Part shown: positions 45,771 through 58,155 of the stretch, in pieces
Numbering within the stretch: the first letter of the stretch is position 1
Layout: each line of letters opens with the position of its first letter
Translations under genes and position numbers: made by a program
The notes under the pieces: generated by a model
Seen by the model: only the letters and a program-made list of their open reading frames with translations
Databases searched by the model: none
Told to the model about the DNA's origin: nothing
NCBI GenBank assembly: GCA_030549495.1
Contig: JAUIRK010000570.1
Coordinates: 1,040,501-1,104,500, forward strand
Length of the DNA: 64,000 nucleotides
From: Nectonema munidae
Lineage: Eukaryota; Nematomorpha; Nectonematoida; Nectonematidae
Direction of reading: 5' to 3'

Positions 45771-46243
45771 TTAATCAAAATTTTGATTGACATTTCCCAA
45801 AAAGTAACCATGATTTTGAAAAAAATTAAACTATAAAGTGTTGTCTTCAAAACTGTATATATTTATAAATTTTCAAACGAGTATATAATATAGAACCAAG
45901 GTTATACGCTTAACTAGAGATACTGTCAGAATTTTGCTGAAAAAGTTTAACTTTTGATTTTGATTGACAGATTTAGGCATGAAGACGTGATTCAACTGCC
46001 ATGAAAATAGTATCAAAAGATGCAGCTATCAATTTTAGGAAATGTTACGAAGTATGGTAGCAAAAGATGAGTCAATTTGGTACAAGAGAAATTTTAGTTG
46101 AGGGGGGGGGGGGCTAAAATAGCCCCCTCGTCACTGATAGGGTTAAAAACTTAATGAGGGTGATTCAGATTTTTCAATATAAGCCTATTTTTTGTGCCCC
46201 CTCCCCCCAAGTACTTCGCTCTGGCTACGCTACTGTATCAATA

Positions 46244-46430
46244 TCATGTGTTGTATTTCAGTGGTAATGAACAAATATCACTCTGGATATTTGCTAACCA
46301 ATCCTTTCTCAAAATTCCTGTTCGTGATGAATCCATTCTTAATCCTATTTTTTCAATTACAAAAATTTTTCCACCTCTAAAATATTCACTCATTCACACC
46401 GAAGGAAATTTTTGTCAAATTTGATTCAAT
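46244..46430 (+). pseudogene. unidentified coding-like segment, right half (split by hAT B)
   Basis: A frame reads NEQISLWIFANQSFLKIPV, RDESILNPIFSITKIFPP and YSLIHTEGNFCQI, then stops. A possible splice acceptor TTGTATTTCAG lies just before it. Together with 38956-39278 it flanks hAT B, so both may belong to one interrupted unit. The family is not recognised. A Brix-domain origin is a weak possibility (LNPI near the C-terminal side). Confidence 0.25.
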
Positions 46431-47930
46431 ATATATAATTTTTTGAGAATAGATATATCTTTACATAGTGGTGTCTGCCATATTTATGGTAACTAACTGT
46501 GTGAAAATATTTATATCACTTTGTTAATTGATGAATGAAATATTAACTAATAAGATAATCAACTCCTAGTTCATTGGAAAAAGGAGTATCATAATTTAAG
46601 GGATATTTTTAGTCAAAATTTTATCCTCAATCAAAATTTTATTTATGATTTTTTATCAAAACGAATTAGTTTTTTTTCCGGAATTAGTTTTTTCCGAAAT
46701 GTCAAACTTGATTGATAATTCCACATATTCTTGTATCTTAATTGGGAAAACTGAGTCCTGAAATGAAGTGAGCATATAAAAAATATAAAAATATATTTTA
46801 TTTAAAATATGGAAGTATGTTTATTAGATCATTTTCAGGCATACATCACTAATTCAACTTATAGTTTGACACATTTTTTCACAGTAATGTGTAGCATACA
46901 TATAAATATATATAATGGTGTCAATATCTAATCTCTGTGAACAAAAAGAAGAATGAGAGCATTAAAACGATCCTCATTCATTGAATTGCGAAATGAATTG
47001 ATGTGGTAAAACTTGATGTGTTTAAATTTACAAAAAAAATTGGATAATAAAAATATAATAACATAAATAATTTTTCAAGGAAATTAAAAAATAATAAATT
47101 ATATGATACCGATTTAAATTTCGATAGTGAATATGTTACAAGATCTACCATAAATAGACTGGAACATAAAAACGATAATAAAAAAAATGACACTAATCGA
47201 AATTAAAATTTGCTTCCTAAAATCATTTTCTTAATTTTTATATTCATATATGATGATTATAATTAATCGTCTACATTTCAATTTGCCATTTAACAATTGA
47301 TTTTGAATTAGAGAAAATGAGATAATAAATATTAATGTTATGTAATTTTATACAAAAATTTATGAGAGAGAGAAAAAAATTTATTCAAAAAAAAAATTTT
47401 ACGGAAGGTATTATGAAGTGTGAAGTGCACATATATATATATTTATTTATAATGATATATATATATATTCACAAAATATAAAACATAATTACATAATTTA
47501 CAATCCTGGAAAAAGCAATAGCCAAAATGGCCGTCAGTTAGAGAACAATAAAGCAATAATTGGACCCTAGATTAAAAAAAATGTTTAAGATAAGATTGTA
47601 TTGTATGTTTCACTGATACAAGCCATGGTATCACTTATCATTACATTTCCATCTACTCATTTTAGTGCAGAAAGTTTTTATACTACACCTTAAATGTTAC
47701 GTTAGATTTACTATGAATAGAGGATCTTAGTTATAACGTTTTTACTAAAATAAAAAAAATATATTTTCTTTTGAAATTATTTCTTCAGATTTGCAATTAA
47801 AATTTATACTAACTTTTTTCATTTATATTTAGTTTTATGGTCATTTTTGATGGAATGCTTTTTTTTTAGATATATATCATTTCTAGAAAAATATCCATTT
47901 TCATATGAATTTATATCCTATAACAGTTCA
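46431..47930. other. spacer, no gene recognised
   Basis: AT-rich, with a TA-rich run at 47430-47470. No supported feature. Confidence 0.4.
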
Positions 47931-48010
47931 GGGCGCGCGCGTCCTATTAAAATTGGTGGCTTGAGCCCCCCTCCCCCCACCCACTCATAAAGTAAGCCCC
48001 CCTTTCATTA
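47931..48010 (+). mobile_element. hAT-like solo end
   Basis: CAGGGCGCGCGCGTCC followed by a C-rich subterminal run (GAGCCCCCCTCCCCCCACCC) looks like a hAT terminus. No partner end with a matching target duplication was seen. Confidence 0.4.
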
Positions 48011-48129
48011 AAAGTGAAGTCACTGTAAAATAGACAATTTTGTTCCATTGTTTTTAATATAAACATCCAGCAATCAAGCAAGCATATCAACAAAGTTGGC
48101 AAGTGCTTAGATATTCCAATCCAATCCAA

Positions 48130-48980
48130 TCCAAGTGTTATTTAATTAAAGCTTAGTCCTTCCTAAAATGGCTTCCTTTTCCTTTCAATTCCTTTTCCAT
48201 CAAGTTTTCCTCAATTAATCCCACATTGCTCTTCCTCAGATCCTCTTATCTTATTTCCTAACTCCTTCCAATACAGGCGTTTTTTTACTCTGAATTTTTG
48301 CATTTTTTTTCACTACAACAACAGCCTCACACAAAACCTAATCAAACCGTAATTTACTCCCACTCACCCACAAAGATTAACACACATCACACCTTACTTC
48401 GATAAACCCCGACGTTCTCACTCAAAACCTCACTTTACACACTTTTAATCAATGGCAACAAATTATCACCAAGTCCTCCAACACCACGCTCTCAGATATA
48501 CCGGATATAAAAGCAATACACCAATCTTTGGCCACAAACAAATTCACCCCATCGCGATCCATAATAAAATGGTTTTCAGGTCACTGCCCCTGTAAATCAT
48601 ATCTATATCACATCAAACTCACCGACAATCAAACCTGCCGTTTCTGCAACGACCCTTTAGAAACACATTATCATCTATTATTCATATGCCCTTTTTTCAT
48701 CTCCTATCGACACAAAATGATAAACTCATGCATCAAAACTCTAGGCCATTTTCCAACCAACTTCAGCCAAATCCTCTTCCACCCCAATTTATTAAACGCA
48801 CTATCTTCTTCGATTAAAACTATCGAACCAATCCTACTAACGCATCCTCATTAAGCACACTTAGTTTCTTTTACTTACATTTTAGAAATCTCTCACTTTA
48901 TTTCCATCACCCTTGCCAAGCTTAAACCGTCTTCAAGCTTTCAACAACGCTCTCGAACAATCTTCAACTAATCTTTAACA
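48130..48980 (+). pseudogene. LINE 3' end with RNase H-distal region and zinc knuckle
   Basis: From about 48440 the frame reads FNQWQQIITKSSNTTLSDIP, then IKAIHQSLATNKFTPSRS, WFSGHCPCKSYLYHIKLTD, and CRFCNDPLETHYHLLFICPFF (48650-48710). This is the C-terminal CxxC...H....C motif of RNase H-bearing LINE clades (R1/I/LOA-like). The coding part ends at 48854. Base composition is C-rich on this strand (many CCC/CACC), unlike the AT-rich surroundings. The upstream reverse transcriptase is missing. Confidence 0.72.
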
Positions 48981-50984
48981 AGCAGTTTGCAAGCATATCA
49001 ATTGATTTTGGAAAGTGCTTTGACATCCTTACCAATACTTTACTCAAAATGTTTCATGAAGGCTATAAGTATACTTTGAAAAGAGAGACGAAATCCATAT
49101 CCACTTATATTTGAACGAAGATAAATTAAAAAATTTGTCCTGGTAAATTTTATCTTAAATTTTTATGTGAATGCCATTTGATATTTGGACTCTTTATCAC
49201 ATTATTTACTTGACGAAATAAATTTTTTAGAACTAAATTTTTTTTTAATATTCATATACATAGGGCGTATCCAGTGGGGACAGATCCTGCGCTAAGGTAA
49301 AGTTTTTTTGGGGGGAGGGGGCTAGGTGGGGCCCATTAAAAATTGTTAACACAAAACTTTTCTATTTTTTTTAAAAGAAAATATCACAATGTGAAAATTT
49401 TTGTGTTAAATTATATAATAGTCTTTTTGAAAACTTAGGTAAAAAAAAGTTGCCAGCTATATGCCAGTTAATTGGTGACAAATGTAAAAGAATAAATTAA
49501 AATAAAACCATTTTTAGTTGTTTTTGAAGTATTAATATCTTTTTTGTATTTATTTCTTATCGTAGAACTTTTTTGAAAGAGCGAAATATCCTTAGATAAA
49601 CACTTAAGAATATGTTTGTAGTTAAATTTTATATGTTATTCTTCATTCTTAAAGGTGTCTTCACTCTATTTTTTACTTAGAATAAAAAACCTTTATTCTA
49701 TTGTCTATTGTTTTTCATATACAATGTGTACTGCAACAGAGCAGCAGTACACTTCACTAATACAACTAATACAGTACACTTCTCTTAACAAGCTTACATT
49801 CTGGAAACTTTTCGCCTAGAACCATATAAAATGGGTGTTTGTAGGGAGTAATGGGGAGCAGTGGGCACTAGTGAAAATGAAGGGGAAATAGTAAAATACT
49901 TTAATTAAACTTCTTAGGTTGATATAAAAGGTGAAAATATTTTAAATGAAAAAACAATGAAATGTTTTACCATTAGAAACAATATTTTGTTATTATTTTA
50001 TTTTTATACCAATTATCTTTATGTTTTCAAAAAAATTATTTTTCTTTTTAAACTTTATTTTATAAGAAAAAAGAAACATTTTAAATTATATATATGCATT
50101 TAATTTTATTTTTCTATATCTATTTATCCTGTACATTTTAGGTTTGGAAGAGAAATTTCTTAAGTCAAAAGGAATAAAAAAAGTAGTTGAAAGTTAGAGA
50201 AACCCATGATATTCTACTCAAGAAATGTTTTTTTAATTTTTAATTTTTGTTCTTTTATTTTTTTCAATAAATATTAACACTTTTTTTCTTAAACATTGTT
50301 TATTTTTAATGTTGAGCTTTTCATATGTTAAATGATTTTAAAGGAGATGATTTCTTTAATCAATTTCAGGAGAAAAACCCCTTAACTTAAATTAAAATTT
50401 TCCCCCTTAATAACCTTGTCTCAGTATTTTTACAATAGAAGTTCAGATATAATAATGGCAGTTTTGGGCAATGAGCAGAAATTGACATTTAAAATAAACA
50501 TTTCTCTTATGAGAAGCTATTTAAACTTTTAAATTTATTCCAAACAGCTTTTATTCTAAATTCTACTTTATAATTTGAACTTGAGTGAGAATTCAACATT
50601 TCTCCTAAGTAATGAAACTTCCACTTCTTGACCATGAATAACCAACGTTTGGTCATCCTTTCTGATAAACTTAAGCGTATATCATAGAATGTGTAACACA
50701 GAAGTTTACTATCAAAATTTTTAGTATTATAAATGCTACTTTTAATGTCTGAGCATCTTTTGTGAATTCATTTAGGCACTTATTACAGAAACCTAAGCTG
50801 CGATTCTCTTTTTTTTTTGCAAAACCACAGAAGTTTATTTTAGAAAACTAAACACCTTTTTTAAGTCATTGTTTTTAATCTTTTTGTCTTTTTCTTTTTT
50901 GTAAAATACACTTAAATTCAAATGCTTACTTATATTGTTCTAGCTTTGCTTTTATTTCATCAGGGTAACTACGAACTAAAAAAA
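48981..50984. other. spacer, no gene recognised
   Basis: It includes a G-rich patch at 49260-49340 that looks like a transposon end, and otherwise AT-rich DNA. No gene supported. Confidence 0.4.
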
Positions 50985-51038
50985 TGGTTGTTAGGGTGTA
51001 CCTCTCAGCTTAACAGTTGAAGGTCAGGGGTTCGAATT
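50985..51038 (+). repeat. Pol III-type SINE head, left of hAT C
   Basis: GGGTGTACCTCTCAGC, CTTAACAGTTGAAGG and GGGGTTCGAATT form a tRNA-like A-box/B-box series. hAT C starts immediately after. The B box and the rest resume at 55272. Confidence 0.55.
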
Positions 51039-54000
51039 CAGTGGCGTAGCGAGAAAATGTAACTTAGGGGGGCATACAAAGAACTTAGGGAGGCAAGTTA
51101 AATTCAGAATAACTTACAAAATTAATTAAGTAGCGAATTTACCTGTTTTTTCTATACTGATTCAGTGATTTTTTATACAAGCAAACATGTTTTGGATACA
51201 TCAGTTTGTAAACTACAAAAAAGTCTACAAATTTCTATCGCATTGAAGTCGGCACAAATAGAGCTGAATTTACATAATTTATATCTAAGATTTATTTACA
51301 TTTAAACTGTCATATTATGTTGATAATAACAATCAAAGTTACTCAAAATTTTATTTTGATGACTTTCTTAGAAAAGTTGAACTCTTCTTGATTTTCTTGA
51401 AAAAGCTTCAATACTTCATCCATATCTATTTTTTGTGTATATTTTTTAAGATATGAAAGAATCATGAGATTTGTTTTCCTTTCATGAAGCATTGAACATC
51501 TTTGTCTCCTTAAAATTCGTTTGAGGCAAGAAAAAGCTCGTTCGCATGAAGCAATGCTTACTCCAATAGTAATTGCACCTTTGAATGAAAAACGAAACAT
51601 TATCAAAAATTTATGTTTCATTTTTTGGAATTATACCCACATACAAGTCATACACACTTTTAAATGCATCTTTCAAAGGCTTTAAAACAGTCAAAACATC
51701 ACCCAAATATTCATGGTTTGATGAATTGTATTCTTTCATTAAGAAATTCTTTGCAACCAACACTTGGCTTTCAAAATATGCATCATGTTTTATTCCAAGA
51801 TTGTCTAAAAGAGAACTCATATTAGTTAAGTTCAAAAAATCTGTGCTTCCAGGCCAAAGGTTTTCAATTCTTCTTAGCAAATTGCTTTGAATTTCCGAAA
51901 ATCTTAAGAAATTATCAAAATAGATGAGTAAAAATTTTTTACTAAAAAAATTATAAATGTTTTTATATACCTATTATTCATTTCTTCTACAGTTTTATCA
52001 ATAACTTCATTATAGATAATTAAATATGGAGAGATATTTTCATTTCTTTGTCCAGTTGAAGTCAGTATTATACTTTTTTCAAACTTTTTTGGCGTTTTCT
52101 TAATTCGTTTAGATGTATAATTTGTAGAAGAACTATAATTATCACAAATTTTTATCAAGTTTTGAAACGACGTTTCATCGTTCCTGAATTTAGTTAGTTC
52201 ATCTTTAACTGCGAGAAAAAGTTTGGAGATTGAAAAAACATCGTAATTGAGGCCCTGAAATTTTACATAAAAAATAGGTATAGATGAAGACGATAAAATT
52301 TTCATTACTTGTGCGTAGGTATTAATTGGAAGCAGAATTTTGAAGATGCTATCAAGAAGGTGTAAAACAAAAATAAATTTTTTCTTTTTTGTTTGTGCTA
52401 ATAAACCTTGAGCTTCAATACTAAGCTCATGGTTCGATTTGTTAAAGGCACAAAGTCGAAATACTTCTAAAAGTTGGTCAAAATTTTCGATTATGGAATG
52501 TATTGATTCGGAAAAACGACTCCATCTCTGTTCAATTATTCTTTTTATTTTTTTGCCATCGTAAACTTTTGACACCCTTGGTTTTTTAATAAAATTATAA
52601 ATCAGTTTACAAACAGTTAGGCATATTGATATATCATTTATATAGCTCAGTGCATTAACAATTACAAGATGGATTTGATGGTTCATACAATGAACATATG
52701 GAACATTTCGATTCAAAGCCACTGATATTAGTTTTTGCACACCAATTTTAACACCTTAAATAATATTTGATAAACAAGGATTAATTTGATAAAACAAACA
52801 CACCAACCTGACATAACAGATGCTCCATCATAGCATTGACAAACAATTTTTTCTTTTTTTATATTTAATTCTTCCAGCGTATTTAGCATACAGTCGGCAA
52901 TACCTTTGGCTGATAAATCAGAAATTTTGCAAACGTTTATCAAATTTTCTTTACATTCCCCATTATAATAGTACCTTAGTACCTAAAATTGAGTAATATA
53001 ATATTTTTGTTTAAATTAAATTAACAGAGAAATAAAAGGTTTAAAGGCAGTTAACATTAAGTTACCTTCTTGCTTTTTAAATATAACCATTGATGGTAGT
53101 AAAAAAACTTCAATATTAAAATTCAAATTAGAAGGAATATTCCATTTTTTTTTTAATAAATATCAAGAAAATGATGAAACTTTAGTACTTTTTATTATAG
53201 TAAGCTATTATAGCAATTTTATTTGATTTAAAAAATCTTACAATGGATATGTTTTCATCATTATTTATATCTTTAGTGCAATCGGCTTTCAGACATAAAA
53301 AACTAACTTCATCAGAATTTATTTCTTCAACTACTTTGTTCAAAACATAAGAGGCTAGAATTTCAATAATTTCGTTCTGGATTTCAGGGCATGTATATTT
53401 GGCATTTTTTGGAATACTTTGTGTGATCTAGTAAAAACTTCATAAATTTTATGCGATAAGGCTAACAAAAAAATAATACCTCACGAAGCTTGTCATCTTT
53501 TTTAAGACTAAACTTGAATAATTCCAAGAATAAACCATTTGAAGATTCTGATTCATTGTTATTTTCTTGGCTATAGGTATTTTGATCATGACCTCTGAAG
53601 GCCAGCTCATTTACTGCTAGAAATTGCACTACCTCTACTATTGCTTTAATATAATATCTTAATATAAAAACCAATGATAGAAATGGAAAATGAAAAAAAA
53701 CATAAAGACAACCTATTTTTCTCTAGTTGGCTATCATTGACAGAGTGGAAACCTCTTTATTGCTTTCATATCTTTTTTTCCATTCAACCCACATTGAAAA
53801 TGACGTAACGTGAGTTAATGATTTTTCATGTTTATTAAACCCCTTATCTTTGTTTAGGGCGTTTTTCCAATTTGTGTATCCGCTTTTCGTAAATACATCC
53901 TCCTTTTCATTTTGGCCCACTTGAAAATTTCTACAGCTGAAGCAGAATGCTGCCTTTTTAAAATTCAAAATTCTAACCATGGCCTTTTTTCGAACCACTC

Positions 54001-55271
54001 TTCTTTAAAGCCGCGGACTGAATTTCCATATTTTTTTGGGTCATATTTGGGAAGTTTTGGCTGATTTGGTTTTACATCATTTAATGTTGAACTTTCAAAT
54101 TGAATGGGTTTATTTACTTTTGCACTATTAAAAAAAAGAATTCAAAAAATCAATTTATATCAACAGTTGATTATTATTTGATAATCAACTTTACAAAGAA
54201 ATATTATCCTTCTGTAAAAATACTGCTGTAAAATTACGTGTTTTCAGAGCTTTCTGCTATCTCATCATTTCTACAAGACGCTGAAGTGTTACCACAGGAA
54301 GAGCTTTGATTCTCATCATTTTGCAACGTCTTGCTTTTAAAAACTTGGTCTATTTTAGCCACCTTTTATATTGGAGCAGACTTTCAATGCCTTTCTGTAT
54401 GTTGGCATCCTCAAATTTTAATCTAGAAATTTTTTTATATATATAATGATAAACGTAGCTAACTAAAACTTACAAACTAACTTTAGCAGACTTCTTTTGT
54501 TAGAATATGAATATAAGGCGATTAAAATTATTCAACGGCTATGCAACAATGGGTTGTATGAATTATATTGTTTTTATGTAAGCAATGCTGACATGAAAAG
54601 AAACAGATACTCTTCTGTAGCAGTGATTATTATTGATCTCATGAAACATTTGCATATCCCCTCATGTCTTATGTGACAGTAGATACACAATAAATCTCGC
54701 CTCTACCCAGAAAAGCATTTTCACTAAATGTGATATTTTGTCAGTCAAAGGAAAAGGAGATATTCATCATCACACTGATTGTCATGGAGATTGATCAGTT
54801 TATATAAATGTTATGAATTAGATTTATAAGTTATTGATATGTTAGAAGATGTGCAGAAGCACTCATCAGTTCTGCAAATCTGCTGATACATTGATCATAC
54901 ATGCATTATGTGATAGATCACATTTGTTTCCAAAATACATATGAAAATAAAAGCTAATATGTGCAAAATTGGGTCAATGCTAGTTGTTATACACGAATAT
55001 GCTTCTGTATCATCATCATAGTCATCCTCAACTCATCCTTATCATCATACATCAAAGTACTAATTAATCGGAAGCATATATGATTCTTAAGTATTAGCGA
55101 AAAGATTGAGTTGACAAACAGGATTTACATTTATACAAAAATAAACTAAGGAGGAGGATTAGGTGGGGTAAAGAAAGTGTTTATAAAGGAGAAGAGGAAA
55201 GGTATTTGGGGGGGGGGGGGGCAGGAAAGGTATTTCGGGGGGCACTGCCCCCCCCTCTAGCTACGCCTCTG
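51039..55271 (-). mobile_element. hAT element C, inverted relative of A
   Basis: C is 4233 bp. The left end on the plus strand is CAGTGGCGTAGC and the right end is its partner GCTACGCCTCTG. The flanks are GGTTCGAATT (left) and GGTTCGAT (right), so the target duplication is blurred but recognisable. Protein segments are nearly identical to element A (3 differences in 71 residues around the catalytic-Asp exon and 4 in 89 near the C-terminus). C has about 240 bp (about 54720-54960) that A lacks. It lies opposite to A, 7 kb away. Confidence 0.9.
51343..54411 (-). CDS. hAT transposase of element C, multi-exon, lightly broken
   Basis: The same exon order as in A, read leftward: MPTYRKALKVCSNIKG (start near 54411), the TTF finger (53998-53723), FLAVNELAFRGHDQNTYSQE (53600), CQCYDGASVMSG (52830), the large exon with PYVHCMNHQIHLVIVNAL (52740-51904), and the dimerisation exon with SIASCERAFSCLKRIL (51621-51343). 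The C-terminal frame is longer and cleaner than in A. A two-base loss after SNIKG shifts the first exon, so the copy is probably inactive. In this family the protein cuts and joins DNA at 8-bp targets. Confidence 0.75.
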
Positions 55272-55400
55272 GGTTCGATCCCCAAGGCTCCCAACTCTAA
55301 AAACAAATTCACAAAAACTGTGATTAACCATCTTAAACATAATGCGAGCATATAGCCTTACGGCTGAAAGTGCTTTGATATCTCAAACCAACCAAAAATC
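55272..55400 (+). repeat. Pol III-type SINE, right of hAT C
   Basis: GGTTCGATCCCCAAGGCTCC is a B-box/T-arm-like segment (GGGG-loop-CCCC stem when joined with the left flank). A body follows with AGCCTTACGGCT (hairpin) and GAAAGTGCTTTGATATC. The body differs from the other SINE family in this window. Confidence 0.5.
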
Positions 55401-56621
55401 CATAAAGTTAAAATCTCATGCGATAAGCCTACGCTATTGTCCATAACAGGTTCAAAATTTTAATCCCTTTCAACACAAAATTGTATACATACATAATTTA
55501 ATATTTAAAGCATATATAAACATGACTAGTATTATCTGTGACAAAATAAGTATAAAGTTTAACGTTTAGGCATAAAAATTAAAATAGGTTTATTAAAAAT
55601 TAAAATACAATAGGCTATATCAGATATGATCAAAATTGGAGTATTTATTGTGTCCAATTAAAAAATATTTTTTTATTTTAACCGGTTAACGACCAGGTGA
55701 ATTATTAGGAAAATAAAAATTATCTGCGTAATGCTTTCAAATATAATTGTTTTTAACCAATTAATTTTCAATCCATTTATCAAACTTATTATAAAATTTA
55801 ATTAGTATTTTCTTATCATTATTATTTATTTCAGAAAATCAAGATTTCTTTTTCCATTTCTAAAACTTGCTATAAAATGTTATCCTCAAGCTATATTCAA
55901 TGTAAAACCTGTTATCATTTGGGATGTGAAAATTTATGTATCATCGATGCACATATTTTCAGCTTTTTTTAACTATACTCTGCTTATTTTGTCTTCATGT
56001 AAAAATAATTTCACTTTAGTTTTGGAAAGAATAAAATAAGAAATTTTTGATGTATATGTATCAGAGGAAAAATTATATTTTTTAAAAGAAAATAAATTTT
56101 TGAAAATTTTTGTTTCACCTTTAAAACTTAAATTTCGAAATGTAAAGTTAAAGCATTCAAAAATCAAAAGCGATGATAGTTGTTTATATTTTTATAATGA
56201 CGAGGAAAGATATTCTGCTTGTATAATGCACTTTCCATTGCTTTTGTAAATGATTACGTTAAAAAACATTAGAACTAAATATTTTCAAAGAATTTTATGT
56301 TTCATAGGAAAAAAATTTCAAATTGTTTAAAGTTTAACCTGAAATAGAAGAGGAATGGAAATGTATTTTTATCTCTCTTGCTCTTCTGGCTACTCTATAA
56401 TGGCTGCATTCTCTGTTATTGGCATTCCATTCAGTCTATTTACCCAAAGATAAACGGTAGTAATGATTTAGTTTTTAAAATTTTAAACAAAATATTTATG
56501 CCCGCGTTTATCATGGGTTTTTGATAAAGTTTTTATGGACCTCAACAAATTTTAAAATCCTTGATTATTTCTTTCAAAATCATTTTATGCCATTATTTGA
56601 AAAGGAACTCTGCCTTTAGAT
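55401..56621. other. spacer, no gene recognised
   Basis: AT-rich, no supported feature. Confidence 0.4.
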
Positions 56622-56740
56622 CAGGGGCGCACATCCTCAAAATTATTGGGGGAGGGGGGCGAATTTTTTTTGCAATTTTCAAAATTACTGGTCTGGAAAT
56701 ACCACGGGAGACCAAATATTCAAGCAATCCTTTAAAATTG
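56622..56740 (+). mobile_element. hAT-like terminal segment (CAGGGGCGCACATCC)
   Basis: Starts CAGGGGCGCACATCCTCAAA and continues with G-rich and ACCACGGGAGACC motifs shared with 29879-29985. The 8 bp before it are CTTTAGAT. No second CTTTAGAT with an opposite end was found. Confidence 0.55.
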
Positions 56741-56932
56741 AGTGTATTCAGCGCATACCTAAATTTATAAGACTACTTTATATTTTTTTACAAAATTGAT
56801 GAAATTTAAATACTATACTTCCAGCGAAAATATTTTAATTAAATTTGCATATCGCATATACACTAGTTAAAAAAAATCCAAAATTGTTGGGGGCAAATAG
56901 GTTTTTCACTTGAAAATGAAGTAGTCTATCAG

Positions 56933-57463
56933 GGATGCCTGGTCAAAACGTCCGAAATCCAAAACCGAAAGGTCCGAAAATTAGATTAACAGTATCTGAA
57001 CCCTAAAAAATTTTTTTTTTCGAGAATCAAAATTGTTGAGGAAAAAATCTGAAAAATTGAGCACAAACTTTTTTTATTTAAAAAAATTCTATTTCTAGTT
57101 TTTTAGTTTAAAACTTTACACATTTTCGATTTAAATGAAAAATGCACTATAATCAAGCGTGTCTTTACTAGAATAGATAAAAATTCATTCCAATCTCTTA
57201 AAATCCATTCAAATCGTGTAGTTTTTCCTTTGATTTTTGATAGCAAGTCTAATTTTCATAGTCTTGCAAATTTTTTGCAAGTATAAATTTTTCCGAGACT
57301 TTTTTCCAAAATTGGGTTATATATTTTAAAATCATAATCATCAGAAGTGTTTGATTTTAAAATGAAATTTTTTTAGCCAAATTCATTATAATCCAAAAAA
57401 AATTTGGTTTAAGACGTTTTGGTTTTCGGACGTTTTGGTTTCGGATGTTTTGACTATGAACCA
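56933..57463. mobile_element. 531-bp MITE with GTCAAAACGTCCGAAA-type ends
   Basis: The left end is GGATGCCTGGTCAAAACGTC. The right end, in reverse complement, has GTCAAAACATCCGAAACC. It is flanked by TATCAG at 56927-56932 and 57464-57469. The left inverted-repeat arm has no such insert, which confirms the boundaries. Non-coding. Confidence 0.7.
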
Positions 57464-57644
57464 TATCAGACACACTACAGGATTTGATGAAAGGATATTT
57501 GATTGATAAGGAAAACAACTGAAAACAAATAACTGAAGGTTGGAGAGTTTTATATGAGTGAATGTAGTCTGAAAGAAAAGAGTCTACTAGACACCCTGCG
57601 ATGTTTATATGAAAAAAATGTGATTGATTCAAAGGAAATTATTG

Positions 57645-58155
57645 GAGGGAGGCGGACTTTCAAGGGTCTTTCAAAAAAGACAACAATTTTTTCTGAATTC
57701 CTACTCCTCTGTCTTTTCTATTTCATTATTAATTAAGCTTAATGTAAACTTTAACCCCCGCCCTATTAAGCTTAACGTCAACAATGAATGAAGACTTATA
57801 TATAGCTCCTTCTTTCTCACTTCAAATAGATGTGCACCATCTCCAAATTATCTGTAGAAAAGGGTTATCAATTAACAATAAAAAAATTGTAAATTTTATT
57901 GAATGAAAAAAATCATTCATTAATTTTCGGTTGTTCCTTCTTCCTAAAAAATGAAAAAATGTTTTATTGAGAAAAATAAATAAAAAAACATATCCAAATT
58001 ACATACTTTTTCTGAGGTAATTTCTATCGAAAATCTAAAACAGAACTAAATTTAGAAAACTTGGTTTTAGAATTTTTTCATTCTTTTTAGTTTATAAGAA
58101 TAAGTGTAAGTTAGTTAGACTTTCAAAAAAAGTATAAAATAAAGATAAAATTGTG
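57645..58155. other. insert in right arm, unclassified
   Basis: About 500 bp present only in the right arm (or deleted from the left). It includes TTAAGCTTAATGT and TTAAGCTTAACGT motifs around 57733-57778. No terminal repeats or coding were seen. Confidence 0.35.

Larger units (their letters stand above)
39271..46243 (+). mobile_element. hAT element B, host of nested hAT A
   Basis: B spans 39279-46235. The left end is CATAGGCGTAGC and the right end in reverse complement is CAGTAGCGTAGC. It is flanked by a perfect 8-bp duplication TATCAATA (39271-39278 and 46236-46243). Inside are a short MELEDCPTAKRAKTNDA start (39709), an ORF1-like coding segment interrupted by hAT A, a hAT C-terminal domain remnant (about 45065-45230), and a 150-bp tandem array. 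It is decayed apart from its ends. Confidence 0.85.

Noticed and set aside
46978-47193. 71-codon minus-strand hydrophobic frame
   Set aside because: Phe/Leu-rich translation of AT-rich DNA; no start context or homology seen.
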